A stretch of DNA of 22,586 nucleotides from Phenylobacterium sp. (GCA_019264505.1 JAHUZY010000262.1:1-22586); one strand, 5' to 3'; shown: positions 1 to 7,273, counted from the first letter of the stretch. Made by a program: numbers and translations. The notes: generated by a model from the letters alone, not told the origin.

Positions 1-479
1 GCGCTGACCAGGGCGACCGACTGCAGGACGAGAGACACCGGCGGCCCCGATGGCGGTGGTCCGCCCAGCAGGCTGACCAGCAGACCCAGGCCCATCAGAC
101 CGAGCGCCGCAGCGCCGGCCGCGGCCGCCCGCCTGGGCTGACCTTCGATGAGGGTTGCGGCCAGGGGCGCCAGACACCAGGCGCCAAGGGGGCCCAGGGC
201 GCCGCCGCTGAGCAACATGGCCAGACCTGGTCCCAGGCTCCAGGCGACCAGCCGAAGTCGTCCGCCCGGGTTGCGCCGGGCCAGGCCCAGGCCAAGATCG
301 AGCAGCGCCGGGACCCCGCCGAGCGTCAGGGCGATGGCGGCCCGCGCGCCCTCACCGCCGCTGGCCAGGACAAAGGCCCCGCCGCCGGCGACGAGCGCCA
401 GCCAGCCCGCACTCCACCAGAAGGCCGCCGCCGATGGGGTGGCCAAACCTGCAGGGCGGCGGTCAGGCGGGACGTCCAT
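1..479 (-). CDS. Membrane protein, 5' part only (possible sensor N-terminus)
   Basis: The frame reads leftward from an ATG at 479 and runs off the window start, giving about 159 residues. Third codon positions are almost all G or C, as in neighbouring real genes. After a short polar N-terminus (MDVPPDRRPAG) there are about five or six hydrophobic stretches, around residues 18-40, 45-65, 77-92, 95-110, 118-140 and 145-159. They are separated by short Arg-rich turns such as LARRNPGGRLR and EGQPRRA, so this is an integral inner-membrane protein. No Shine-Dalgarno sequence is seen before the ATG. It diverges from the soluble kinase at 705. In this order such an N-terminus often belongs to a membrane-anchored sensor kinase, but the catalytic part lies outside the window, so function is unassigned. 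The membrane assignment is seen directly; the sensor idea is a guess. Confidence 0.7.
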   Translation of the reverse strand, partial: MDVPPDRRPAGLATPSAAAFWWSAGWLALVAGGGAFVLASGGEGARAAIALTLGGVPALLDLGLGLARRNPGGRLRLVAWSLGPGLAMLLSGGALGPLGAWCLAPLAATLIEGQPRRAAAAGAAALGLMGLGLLVSLLGGPPPSGPPVSLVLQSVALVS

Positions 480-704
480 GGTCGGGGCGGGTCGCAGTCT
501 GGCTCTCACAGGGGCGGAATCGATAGAGATCAACGCGGGACTCTAGCCCCCGCTCCCACCTCAAGCGAGCCTGCTCGCCCCCTGGGCGACGGCCATGGGG
601 TCGCAGCCCGCCCATATCGGGCGCAGGGCGCCTCGAAACCAATTCGTAAGCCCCCGCCCGCAGTCTGGGGGACTGTCCCAGAGCTTATCCAGCGAGCCCA
701 TCCG

Positions 705-1535
705 ATGACCGATGCGGCCCCCCGTCAGCCGCCGCCGCCGCCAGAGCCCCGTCTTTCCGGGGATGCGGCCGCCCGGCGCGAGGCCAGGCGCGCTGTCCAC
801 AAGCGTCTGGAGGCCAGGGCCGAAGAGCAACGACGCTCCTTCCTTCGGATGGTCAGCCACGAACTTCGCACACCCCTGAACTCCATTCTCGGCTTCTCGG
901 AACTGATCGGCGCCGAGATCTACGGTCCCCTGGGCGCCCCGGAATACAAGGAATATGCCGGGTTGATCCGCGACAGCGGCCAGAAGCTGCTGGCGCTGGC
1001 CAATCAGGTTCTGGAGATCGCCCGGCTCGACAGCGGCACGGCTGACCTGGCGGCGCGGCGGGAGCCGCTCGACCATGTCCTGGATGATGTGCTCGATGGC
1101 CTGGCCGAGGAGATCCGCACCCGTCGGGCCCGGGTGGTCGTCGATGATCAGGGACGCCTCCCTGACATCATCGCCGACCCCAAGGGCGTGCGCACCGCCC
1201 TGGCGGCCCTTGTGTCCAACGCCCTGGCCTATGGTCCTGAGGAGGGGCTCGTCATGATCGGGGTCGAGACGACGGCTGACGGCGTCGCCCTGACCCTGAC
1301 CGACCAGGGTCCAGGCGTGGCGCCCCAGGACATCCCCCGCCTGCTGCGCCCCTTCGAGCAGGGGGAGAACGCCCTGATCCGCCGGGGGGAAGGCGCCGGC
1401 CTCGGCCTGCCGCTGGCCTATATGTTGTGCCGGGGGATGGGCGGCGGCCTGGCGCTCGGGCCTGGCCCAGAAGGGGGGCTGAAGGTCATCGTCCGCCTGC
1501 CAGCAGCCCAAGCCTTGCCTGACCACGGCATCTGA
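705..1535 (+). CDS. Soluble sensor histidine kinase, DivJ/PleC-like HisKA domain
   Basis: A 276-residue protein with a complete kinase core. The HisKA H-box SHELRTPLNS carries the phospho-accepting His52. It is followed by GFSELIGAEIYGPLG and an EYAGLIRDSGQKLL stretch, typical of the DivJ/PleC/PdhS group that acts on DivK-like receivers in Alphaproteobacteria. The HATPase_c domain has an N-box (Asn172 in LVSNALAYGP), a G1 box (Asp200 in TDQGPG), an F-box (RPFEQG) and a G2 box (GEGAGLGL, about 228-235). The first 45 residues are Pro/Arg-rich and contain no membrane segment or recognisable PAS, GAF or HAMP domain, so the signal must come from a partner or an unseen short region. There is no receiver domain. 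The Shine-Dalgarno before the ATG is weak. The sufE start lies 30 nt downstream, suggesting co-transcription. The kinase assignment is firm; the DivK link is inference from the HisKA sequence. Confidence 0.92.
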   Translation: MTDAAPRQPPPPPEPRLSGDAAARREARRAVHKRLEARAEEQRRSFLRMVSHELRTPLNSILGFSELIGAEIYGPLGAPEYKEYAGLIRDSGQKLLALANQVLEIARLDSGTADLAARREPLDHVLDDVLDGLAEEIRTRRARVVVDDQGRLPDIIADPKGVRTALAALVSNALAYGPEEGLVMIGVETTADGVALTLTDQGPGVAPQDIPRLLRPFEQGENALIRRGEGAGLGLPLAYMLCRGMGGGLALGPGPEGGLKVIVRLPAAQALPDHGI

Positions 1536-1565
1536 CGCGTTGCGCCCTGACCTTTGGGGGCTTAA

Positions 1566-2009
1566 GTGCGGGACCAGATGGACGGCATCCAGAAAACCCT
1601 CGACGAACTCGCCGACGAATTCGACCTCCTGGGCGACTGGGAGGAGCGCTATCGCTATGTGATCGAGCTGGGCGGCGATCTTGCGCCCCTGAGCGAGGCC
1701 GAGCGATCGGAGGCCAACAAGGTGCGCGGCTGCGCCAGCCAGGTCTGGCTGGTCACAGAGCCCAAGGGCGACGGGCGGGTGGAGTTTCGCGGCGACTCCG
1801 ACGCCCACATCGTGCGCGGCCTGATCGCCATTCTGCTGCGTCTGTTCTCAGGGCGCCGGCCGGCCGACATTCTCGCCTTCGACGTGCGGGGCGCCTTCGC
1901 GCGACTGGGGCTGTCGGGCGCCCTGTCGACTCAGCGCTCCAATGGTCTGGCCGCCATGGCCGAACGTATCGCCCGGGACGCCGCGGCCCTGAACGCCGCC
2001 AACGGCTGA
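1566..2009 (+). CDS. sufE: SufE-family cysteine desulfuration protein
   Basis: A 147-residue protein covering the full SufE fold. SufE accepts persulfide sulfur from the cysteine desulfurase SufS on one cysteine and passes it to the SUF Fe-S cluster scaffold in the cytoplasm. The signature RGCASQVWL is present, with the acceptor Cys56. The N-terminal region (DELADEFDLLGDWEERYRYVIELG) and the C-terminal LSTQRSNGLAAM motif are also typical. The GTG at 1566 has GGGGG five bases upstream. An ATG four codons later (1578) is an alternative start with similar coding potential. The gene stands apart from a suf operon, as is common for stand-alone sufE copies in Caulobacterales. It follows the kinase gene by 30 nt and converges on the PAS gene, with 14 nt between the stops. 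Confidence 0.93.
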   Translation: MRDQMDGIQKTLDELADEFDLLGDWEERYRYVIELGGDLAPLSEAERSEANKVRGCASQVWLVTEPKGDGRVEFRGDSDAHIVRGLIAILLRLFSGRRPADILAFDVRGAFARLGLSGALSTQRSNGLAAMAERIARDAAALNAANG

Positions 2010-2023
2010 CGCCGAACTGAAAG

Positions 2024-2515
2024 TCAGGCGGCGCGGATGCCGGAGAAGCCGGACTCGCTCTGCAGGCCCACGACCGTGTCGTAGCCCAGGATCATATCCA
2101 CATCGCGCCCATTGGAGGCCAACGGCAGCCTCAGCCACAGGATCGAGACATGGCCGGCCCCGCGCCAAGCCAGGCTGTGGACGCCGACCCCTGGCCTGCG
2201 CTCCTGGACCACCGCCGACAGCTCCTCGCGCCAGTAGTCGGCGGCCGCAGCGTTGTACACCTCGCCCAGGGTGCGGCCGGTGATCTCCCGGCCATAGATG
2301 CTGTAGAGCCCCGTGCCGGCCAGACGGACGCGGAAATCCATGGGGTCGCGACGGATGTCGATCAGGCTGACCGTCGGCAGCAGGCGCTTCAGCGCCGCCG
2401 GATCGACATCGCGACGGGCAGGCAGCCGCGCGCCACGGCGCAGGCCGGCCCAATAGCCGTAGATTTCTTCATGAGCGCGAGCGGCAGCCGCCGAAGCCCC
2501 TATCTGAGCGGCCAT
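2024..2515 (-). CDS. PAS_5-family PAS domain protein
   Basis: A 163-residue protein that is essentially one PAS_5-type domain (Pfam PF07310 by recognition). Seen in order are an N-terminal helix (HEEIYGYWAGLRRGARLPARRDVDP), the strand and helix of LKRLLPTVSLIDIRRDPMDFRVRLAGTG, the turn IYGREITGRTLGEV, and C-terminal strands ending in DMILGYDTVV. No output domain is attached, so it may work through protein contacts; its ligand and partners are unknown. I chose the ATG at 2515 because AAGGA lies 8 nt upstream; an in-frame GTG at 2557 has no such site. Four GANTC sites lie within the 63 bp before this start, which suggests cell-cycle or methylation-dependent expression. The family call is confident; the role is not known. 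Confidence 0.85.
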   Translation of the reverse strand: MAAQIGASAAAARAHEEIYGYWAGLRRGARLPARRDVDPAALKRLLPTVSLIDIRRDPMDFRVRLAGTGLYSIYGREITGRTLGEVYNAAAADYWREELSAVVQERRPGVGVHSLAWRGAGHVSILWLRLPLASNGRDVDMILGYDTVVGLQSESGFSGIRAA

Positions 2516-2520
2516 ATTCA

Positions 2521-2578
2521 GATTCCTTAACAACCCATTGGAATCGCGACGAATCACTTATCGCCCGTATGGCGAATC
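2521..2578 (-). promoter_or_regulatory. Cluster of four GANTC (CcrM-type) sites upstream of the PAS_5 gene
   Basis: GATTC at 2521-2525 and GAATC at 2541-2545, 2551-2555 and 2574-2578 fall within 58 bp, directly upstream of the PAS_5 start at 2515. At roughly 67% GC one GANTC is expected about every 330 bp. A TTAA-N7-TTGG element at 2527-2541 partly resembles a CtrA box (TTAA-N7-TTAA). In Caulobacterales the methyltransferase CcrM and the regulator GcrA act through GANTC sites in promoters. The sites are seen directly; regulation is inferred. Confidence 0.5.
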
Positions 2579-2627
2579 TTGGGCAAGTCGAAATCGCCGC
2601 CTGCGACGAAGAGGGGGCATAAATCGC

Positions 2628-2660
2628 AAAAAGCGCCCGCCTCATGGAGAGGCGAGCGCT
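2628..2660 (-). terminator. Intrinsic terminator of mucR
   Basis: Read on the minus strand, a 12-bp stem with one mismatch (arms 2632-2643 and 2649-2660, 5-nt loop) is followed by a run of five T (2632-2628). It starts 30 nt after the mucR stop and fits a Rho-independent terminator that insulates mucR from the PAS_5 gene. Confidence 0.8.
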
Positions 2661-2689
2661 CTTTATCGTTCAGCGAAGCGGTGGTGGGA

Positions 2690-3109
2690 TCAGCGCTTCT
2701 TGCGCGCCGCCTGCCGGCCGCCCTGGCCCAGGCCCATCTGCTTGGCCAGGTCCGAACGCGCCTTGGCGTAGTTCGGGGCGACCATGGGGTAGTCCTTGGG
2801 CAGGCCCCACTTGGCCCGGTATTCTTCGGGGCTCATATTGTACTTGGTGCGCAGGTGCCGCTTCAGCGACTTGAACTTGCGACCGTCTTCCAGGCAGATC
2901 AGGAAGTCCGGCGTAATGGAGCGGCGAACAGGAACCGCCGGTTCCTTGGGCGGCGCTTCGACAGCTTCCGGAGCCGTGGTGACGCCAGCCAGCGCGCGAT
3001 GCACAGCCTGGATCAGGTTTGGCAGGTCCGCCGCAGCGACCGAATTGTTGCCGACATAGGCCGACACGATATCGGCCGTCATCTCGATGACTTCTGCTTT
3101 TTCGTCCAT
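2690..3109 (-). CDS. MucR/Ros-family transcriptional regulator with degenerate zinc finger
   Basis: A 139-residue MucR/Ros family DNA-binding protein. The N-terminal half (residues 1-60) is the oligomerisation region, the finger spans about 69-95, and the C-terminal [19 protein letters not shown] and [18 protein letters not shown] are hallmark MucR segments. In Ros the zinc ligands follow the pattern Cys-x2-Cys-x9-His-x4-His. Here the equivalent positions are Cys72, Asp75, His85 and Tyr90, so two of four ligands are lost. Some family members are known to fold without zinc. MucR proteins bind AT-rich DNA in an H-NS-like way, and in Caulobacter they repress cell-cycle-controlled genes. The tail RQAARKKR is basic. 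The ATG at 3109 is preceded by a modest GGGTAAA. The gene is monocistronic with its own terminator. The family is certain; the particular targets are unknown. Confidence 0.93.
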   Translation of the reverse strand: MDEKAEVIEMTADIVSAYVGNNSVAAADLPNLIQAVHRALAGVTTAPEAVEAPPKEPAVPVRRSITPDFLICLEDGRKFKSLKRHLRTKYNMSPEEYRAKWGLPKDYPMVAPNYAKARSDLAKQMGLGQGGRQAARKKR

Positions 3110-3220
3110 TTGATTTACCCAGAACGGCGCAATGTGAGCGCCACAACATCTGATTCCCAGATCAGTTGTCAGCTACTTATCGCCCATAGTCCCTCTGCAC
3201 AAGACAATAGGGTTCAAAGC

Positions 3221-3238
3221 TGTCCTTACAGCAGGACA
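3221..3238. promoter_or_regulatory. Inverted repeat TGTCCT-N6-AGGACA upstream of mucR
   Basis: Perfect 6-bp arms at 3221-3226 and 3233-3238 lie inside the 218-bp gap between the DUF2336 stop and the mucR start. One bulged base would lengthen the stem by two pairs (GC on the left, GC at 3240-3241 on the right). It could be an operator or a leader hairpin in the mucR promoter region. No convincing -35/-10 pair was found around it. Confidence 0.3.
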
Positions 3239-3327
3239 AGCCTGAAAAATTACGTGCCAGAGTTGAGTAGGTGCGACCGGGCGTCACAGCGTCGAGATTT
3301 GAGCCGCGCCCTACGCTTGCTAGGCGC

Positions 3328-4542
3328 CTAGTTTCGACCCAGCTCTTTTGCAAAGGCGAGCATCGCTGCGCGCTGCGGCAAGGAGTATTCATCAATGACG
3401 CTATCGTCGCCGTCGCGGATGGCCTGCAACAGTTCCGGCGTCATGGCTGAAGACAGCGACCAGTTCCAGTAGCGCAACACAGTCTGGGCCCGGTCGACGG
3501 CCAGGGTGTCATAGATGATCATGGTCCGCTCAAAGGCGGGGTTGGGCGATCCGTCGGCCTCGGTCTCAGGACGCCGCAGCCCGCGCCACAGGGCGCGCAG
3601 GGCCGCCCTCGGCAGGCCGGTGGCCTTGCAGAGAATGGCCAGGGGCTCGCCCCCCGGATCGGTGAACAGCTTGGCGCCGGTCATGGGCTTCAAGCCCGCC
3701 AGATAGGAGATCTCCTCGGCCACCTCGCGGCTCATGCCATGCTGGGCGGCCGATACGGCGGCCTCCAGGCTGGTGAACGGGCTCTTTTCGATGGCGGCGC
3801 GATTGCGCTGACGGCGCTCGATGAACTGCAGGGCCTTGCGCGACATGGGGTCCTGCCAACCTTCGGCGGCCGCCATGGGGAAGATGTCACCAGCCGCATC
3901 CTGCAGGATTTCACGGGACACGGCGAAGCGCTGCAGGATCGTGCGGCGGGCCTCCGGATCGGCCCACCAGAACAGCACATAGGCCTGGGCCGGCCGCAGC
4001 TCTGGCCGGCGCAGCAGGGCCGGCGCGATCTGAGGCGCGTCCCGGCTGATGGCGACCAGAGCCTCCAGGCCGGCATGGCCGATCCTGGCCTCCCGATTGG
4101 CCAGGACAGCCTCGATGACCTGAAGCTCGCCCGCCGCCACCAGGGCCTCGACCACCACCTCGCTGAGCCCCTTGCGGGCGGCGATCATCAACCGGTGCTC
4201 TGACCCGGACGTGCGGGCGCAATCCAGCAACTCGGCGTCCGACAGGCTCTCGCAGTCTTCCAGCAGGGGCCGGGCGACCCTGGGCTCATCATGCAGCAGC
4301 AGGCGGGCCAGCTGGGCCGGCGGCTCCGTCAGGCTGGCCAGGCGGCGGGAGACTTTCAGCCGCTCGTCGGGGGACGCATCCCGCAGCATCTCGATCAGGA
4401 GGTCGGCGGTGACCGCCCGCTCGAAGGCGTTGATCCGGCTGGACGGGAGGCACACCACATCGGCCAGCCGCCGCAGCAAGGCGCCTCTGGCGCGGAACTG
4501 CGGGGGCGGCGAGTCGTCCGGGTGGGGGGCGCTCTGGCTCAT
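3328..4542 (-). CDS. DUF2336 family protein (helical-repeat, unknown function)
   Basis: A 404-residue protein from the ATG at 4542. It is strongly alpha-helical, with HEAT-like repeats in the first two thirds: repeated helices in ERAVTADLLIEMLRDASPDERLKV, RLLLHDEPRVARPLLEDCE, LVAAGELQVIEAVLANREARIG and LVAISRDAPQIAPALLRRPE. A conserved C-terminal part contains YLAGLKPMTGAKLFTDPGGE and LCKATGLPRAALRALWRGLRRP. This matches my memory of DUF2336, frequent in Caulobacterales and of unknown biochemical function. No membrane segment, signal peptide or catalytic motif is seen. A GTG at 4554 is an alternative start, but TTGGAG lies about 11 nt before the ATG and only a few bases before the GTG. A 12-bp palindrome (3320-3331) covers the stop codon. 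It lies downstream of the crotonase gene on the same strand with a 59-nt gap. Confidence 0.85.
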   Translation of the reverse strand: MSQSAPHPDDSPPPQFRARGALLRRLADVVCLPSSRINAFERAVTADLLIEMLRDASPDERLKVSRRLASLTEPPAQLARLLLHDEPRVARPLLEDCESLSDAELLDCARTSGSEHRLMIAARKGLSEVVVEALVAAGELQVIEAVLANREARIGHAGLEALVAISRDAPQIAPALLRRPELRPAQAYVLFWWADPEARRTILQRFAVSREILQDAAGDIFPMAAAEGWQDPMSRKALQFIERRQRNRAAIEKSPFTSLEAAVSAAQHGMSREVAEEISYLAGLKPMTGAKLFTDPGGEPLAILCKATGLPRAALRALWRGLRRPETEADGSPNPAFERTMIIYDTLAVDRAQTVLRYWNWSLSSAMTPELLQAIRDGDDSVIDEYSLPQRAAMLAFAKELGRN

Positions 4543-4569
4543 CTGGACACCCACTCCAACACAGGGGCG

Positions 4570-4584
4570 TTAACCACGGGTTCC
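4570..4584. promoter_or_regulatory. Weak CtrA-like box (TTAA-N7-TTCC) upstream of DUF2336 gene
   Basis: TTAA at 4570-4573, seven bases, then TTCC at 4581-4584, which is 6 of 8 conserved positions of the CtrA consensus TTAA-N7-TTAA. It sits in the 59-bp gap between the crotonase stop and the DUF2336 start. A 5-bp hairpin (CGTGC-gccc-GCACG, 4585-4598) follows without a T tract. The match is weak and could be chance. Confidence 0.2.
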
Positions 4585-4601
4585 CGTGCGCCCGCACGCC
4601 C

Positions 4602-5495
4602 CTACGAGAATTCGGGGGGCGTGCGCCCTGGCCAGATGTCGGGAAGACCATCGGAGACCCTGTCCGGGAAGGCGGGCGGTCGCTTCTGAAGGAAGGACTC
4701 GACGCCTTCCTTGGAGTCGGCCGACGCGCCCCTGGCCTGGATGCCCCGGCTGTCGGCCCGGTGGGCGGCCATGGGATGGTCGGCGCCGGCCATCCGCCAC
4801 ATGAGCTGGCGGGTCAGAGCCACCGAGACGGGGGCGGCGTTGTCGACGATCTCGCGGGCCAGGGCGCGGGCCGCCGGCAGCAGGTCATCGGGCGCATGCA
4901 GCGAGCGGACCAGGCCCCGATCCAGGGCCTCATGGGCGTTGAAGACCCGGCCGGAATAGCACCACTCCAGGGCCGTCTGCATGCCCACCAGCCGCGGCAG
5001 GAACCAGGAGGAGCAGGCCTCGGGCGTGATGCCCCGGCGGGCGAAGACGAAGCCGAACCGCGCCTCGGTCGAGGCCAGGCGGATGTCCATGGGCAGTTGC
5101 ATGGTGACGCCCACCCCGACGGCGGCGCCGTTCACCGCGGCGATCACCGGCTTAAGGCTGTCATAGATGCGCAGGGAGACGAGCCCGCCGCCGTCGCGAT
5201 AGACCCCGGACTCCGTCCGCTGCCCCAGGGGATCGACGTCTCGTCGGTCATAATCGAAGGTCGAGCCGCCCCCGGCCAGATCGGCGCCGGCGCAGAAGCC
5301 GCGGCCGGCTCCGGTCACGATGACGGCGCGCACATCGTCATCGGCGTCGGTCAGGCCGAAGGCCGCAATCAGTTCGCGGTTCATCAGCGGGTTGAAGGCG
5401 TTGAGCTTTTCCGGCCGGTTCAGGGTCAGCAGGGCGATCCCGTCCTCCAGCTCGAGCTTCAAGGTCTCGAATTCGGCGAGGCTCTTGATGGCCAT
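4602..5495 (-). CDS. Enoyl-CoA hydratase/isomerase (crotonase) family protein
   Basis: A 297-residue crotonase-fold acyl-CoA enzyme. The substrate loop LTLNRPEKLNAF (23-34), oxyanion-hole segments GRGFCAGADL (64-73) and NGAAVGVGV (122-130), and the C-terminal region are present. The two classical hydratase glutamates (rat Glu144 and Glu164) align here with a Thr and a Phe. One glutamate instead sits in RGITPEACSSW (Glu159), the position used by delta3,delta2-enoyl-CoA isomerases. Isomerase activity is therefore a real alternative to hydratase; this comes from hand alignment. The ATG at 5495 has GGGAG five bases upstream. The reading frame continues upstream, but without a ribosome site and with unlike composition. 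The gene diverges from the acyl-CoA synthetase, with a 148-bp shared promoter region containing an inverted repeat. Confidence 0.9.
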   Translation of the reverse strand: MAIKSLAEFETLKLELEDGIALLTLNRPEKLNAFNPLMNRELIAAFGLTDADDDVRAVIVTGAGRGFCAGADLAGGGSTFDYDRRDVDPLGQRTESGVYRDGGGLVSLRIYDSLKPVIAAVNGAAVGVGVTMQLPMDIRLASTEARFGFVFARRGITPEACSSWFLPRLVGMQTALEWCYSGRVFNAHEALDRGLVRSLHAPDDLLPAARALAREIVDNAAPVSVALTRQLMWRMAGADHPMAAHRADSRGIQARGASADSKEGVESFLQKRPPAFPDRVSDGLPDIWPGRTPPEFS

Positions 5496-5537
5496 GACGT
5501 CTCCCTTTCGCTTTCCTGTCTTTGCCCCATCGGAGCC

Positions 5538-5560
5538 GCTTGACGGACGGGAGGTCAAGC
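5538..5560. promoter_or_regulatory. Inverted repeat GCTTGAC-N9-GTCAAGC between divergent CoA genes
   Basis: Perfect 7-bp arms at 5538-5544 and 5554-5560 lie in the 148-bp region between the crotonase and the acyl-CoA synthetase. Centre-to-centre spacing of the arms is 16 bp, fitting a dimeric regulator of TetR, GntR or MarR type. Each arm also contains TTGAC, pointing outward from the dyad on opposite strands, but no good -10 element was found at the right distance for either direction. Confidence 0.45.
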
Positions 5561-5643
5561 ACGCCATCATCCCTGAACAGTGATCATTTGAAGCTGGTCG
5601 ACCGCCCCGACGAAGAGGGCTGCGACCTGGAGGAAACAGGCCC

Positions 5644-7182
5644 ATGCATCCGTCGCATCATGCGAAGTCCCACCCCGAGCGCGCCGCCTACATCATGGCC
5701 AGCTCCGGCGAGACCGTCACCTATGGCGAGCTTGAGGCCCGCTCGAACCAGGGCGCCCATCTGTTCCGCAAGCTGGGTCTGAAGGCCGGAGATGTGGTCG
5801 CCATCCTGCTGGAGAACCATCCCAGGTTCTTCGAGGTGGCCTGGGCCGCCCAGCGGGCCGGCCTCTATTACGCCTGCATCTCGTCAAAGCTGACCGCCGG
5901 CGAGATCGAGTACATCATGGGCGATTGCGCCGCTCAGGTGCTGATCACGTCGGCCGGCGTCGGTCCCGTGGTCGATGAGCTGCCGGCCCTGCTGCCCGGC
6001 GTGAAGCTCTACATGGTCGGCGAGGCCCGCGGGCCCTATGAGAGCTTCGAGGCGGCCCGGGCGGCCATGCCCGAAACCCCCATCGCCGATGAGACCGCCG
6101 GCGCCGACATGCTCTATTCGTCGGGCACCACCGGTCGGCCCAAGGGGATCAAACCGCCCCTGACCGGCGGGCCGATCGATGCGCCCAATGCGCTGTCCAT
6201 GATGGCCGAGCACATGTTCGGTTTCCCGCCCAACGGGACCTATCTGTCGCCCGCGCCCCTCTATCACGCCGCCCCGCTGCGCTGGTGCATGGGCTATCAG
6301 CGGATCGGCGGCACTGTGGTGGTGATGGAGAAGTTCGATCCCGAACACGCCCTGCAGCTGATCGAAACCTACAAGATCGACTGCGGCCAGTTCGTCCCCA
6401 CCCACTTCGTACGGATGCTGAAGCTCCCGCCGGAGGTCCGCACCCGCTACGACCTGTCATCGATGAAGTCGGCCGTCCACGCCGCCGCCCCCTGCCCCAT
6501 CCCGGTCAAGGAGCAGATGATGGCGTGGTGGGGGCCGATCATCCACGAGTACTATGCCGGCAGCGAGGGCAACGGTTTCTGCCACATCGGGCCGCACGAC
6601 TGGCTGACCCACAAGGGCTCCGTGGGCAAGGGCACCACCGCCGAGGTGAAGATCTGCGGCGACGACGGCGAGCCCCTGCCGCCGCGCACCGAAGGCGTGG
6701 TCTATTTCGCCGGCGGGACGCCGCTCACCTATCATAACGCGCCCGACAAGGTGGCCGAGAACACCAACCGCCATGGCTGGACGACGCTGGGCGATGTGGG
6801 CTGGGTGGACGAGGAGGGCTTCCTCTACCTGACCGACCGCAAGAGCTTCATGATCATCTCCGGCGGGGTGAACATCTATCCCCAGGAGCTGGAGAACCTG
6901 CTGATCACCCATCCCAAGGTGGCCGACGCCGCGGTGGTGGGCGCCCCGGACGAGGAGATGGGCGAGAAGGTGGTGGCCGTGATCCAGCCCATGAACTGGG
7001 CCGACGCCGGCGATGACCTGCGGGCCGAGCTGATGGCCTTCTGCCGGGCCAATCTCAGCCATGTGAAGTCGCCGCGCATGCTGGATTTCATGGCCGAACT
7101 GCCCCGCCACCCCACTGGGAAACTCTATAAGCGGCTGATCCGGGACGCCTATTGGGGCAAGGAAGGCTCCAAGATCGTCTGA
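5644..7182 (+). CDS. Acyl-CoA synthetase (AMP-forming, ANL superfamily)
   Basis: A 512-residue adenylate-forming ligase that converts a carboxylic acid, ATP and CoA to acyl-CoA in two steps. The P-loop YSSGTTGRPKGI (158-169), the later YAGSEGNGF segment, the hinge motif with Asp398 in DRKSFMIISGG followed by NIYPQELE, and the C-terminal catalytic lysine in PTGKLYK (Lys493) are all present, so it should be active. Length and motif spelling fit the FadD-like/fatty-acid-CoA ligase branch; chain length and substrate cannot be read from sequence. GGAGGAA lies 8 nt before the ATG. It diverges from the crotonase gene and is followed 91 nt downstream by a MaoC hydratase, making a small activation and beta-oxidation-like module. 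There is no thiolase, acyl-CoA dehydrogenase or transporter in view, so the pathway must be completed elsewhere. Confidence 0.93.
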   Translation: MHPSHHAKSHPERAAYIMASSGETVTYGELEARSNQGAHLFRKLGLKAGDVVAILLENHPRFFEVAWAAQRAGLYYACISSKLTAGEIEYIMGDCAAQVLITSAGVGPVVDELPALLPGVKLYMVGEARGPYESFEAARAAMPETPIADETAGADMLYSSGTTGRPKGIKPPLTGGPIDAPNALSMMAEHMFGFPPNGTYLSPAPLYHAAPLRWCMGYQRIGGTVVVMEKFDPEHALQLIETYKIDCGQFVPTHFVRMLKLPPEVRTRYDLSSMKSAVHAAAPCPIPVKEQMMAWWGPIIHEYYAGSEGNGFCHIGPHDWLTHKGSVGKGTTAEVKICGDDGEPLPPRTEGVVYFAGGTPLTYHNAPDKVAENTNRHGWTTLGDVGWVDEEGFLYLTDRKSFMIISGGVNIYPQELENLLITHPKVADAAVVGAPDEEMGEKVVAVIQPMNWADAGDDLRAELMAFCRANLSHVKSPRMLDFMAELPRHPTGKLYKRLIRDAYWGKEGSKIV

Positions 7183-7226
7183 TCCCAAGGCGAGCGGCGC
7201 GCGCAGCGCCCTTGCCCACGCCGCCC

Positions 7227-7249
7227 CAGGTGATAGACCCGAACACCTG
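7227..7249. promoter_or_regulatory. Inverted repeat CAGGTG-N11-CACCTG upstream of the MaoC gene
   Basis: Perfect 6-bp arms at 7227-7232 and 7244-7249 end 24 bp before the MaoC start. The 23-bp overall size equals that of the GCTTGAC dyad upstream of the synthetase, but the arm sequences differ. It could be an operator or a leader hairpin giving the MaoC gene independent control. Confidence 0.35.
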
Positions 7250-7273
7250 TTTCAAACCTTTAGGGAGCAAGCG

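Noticed and set aside
561..1808. 415-codon minus-strand frame across the kinase and sufE
   Set aside because: It overlaps two recognisable genes on the plus strand and has no family similarity that I can see.
2579..3331. 250-codon plus-strand frame over mucR
   Set aside because: It is antisense to mucR and its terminator; its codon pattern is not gene-like.
4585..4598. Hairpin CGTGC-gccc-GCACG after the crotonase gene as a terminator
   Set aside because: The stem is only 5 bp and no T run follows on the minus strand.
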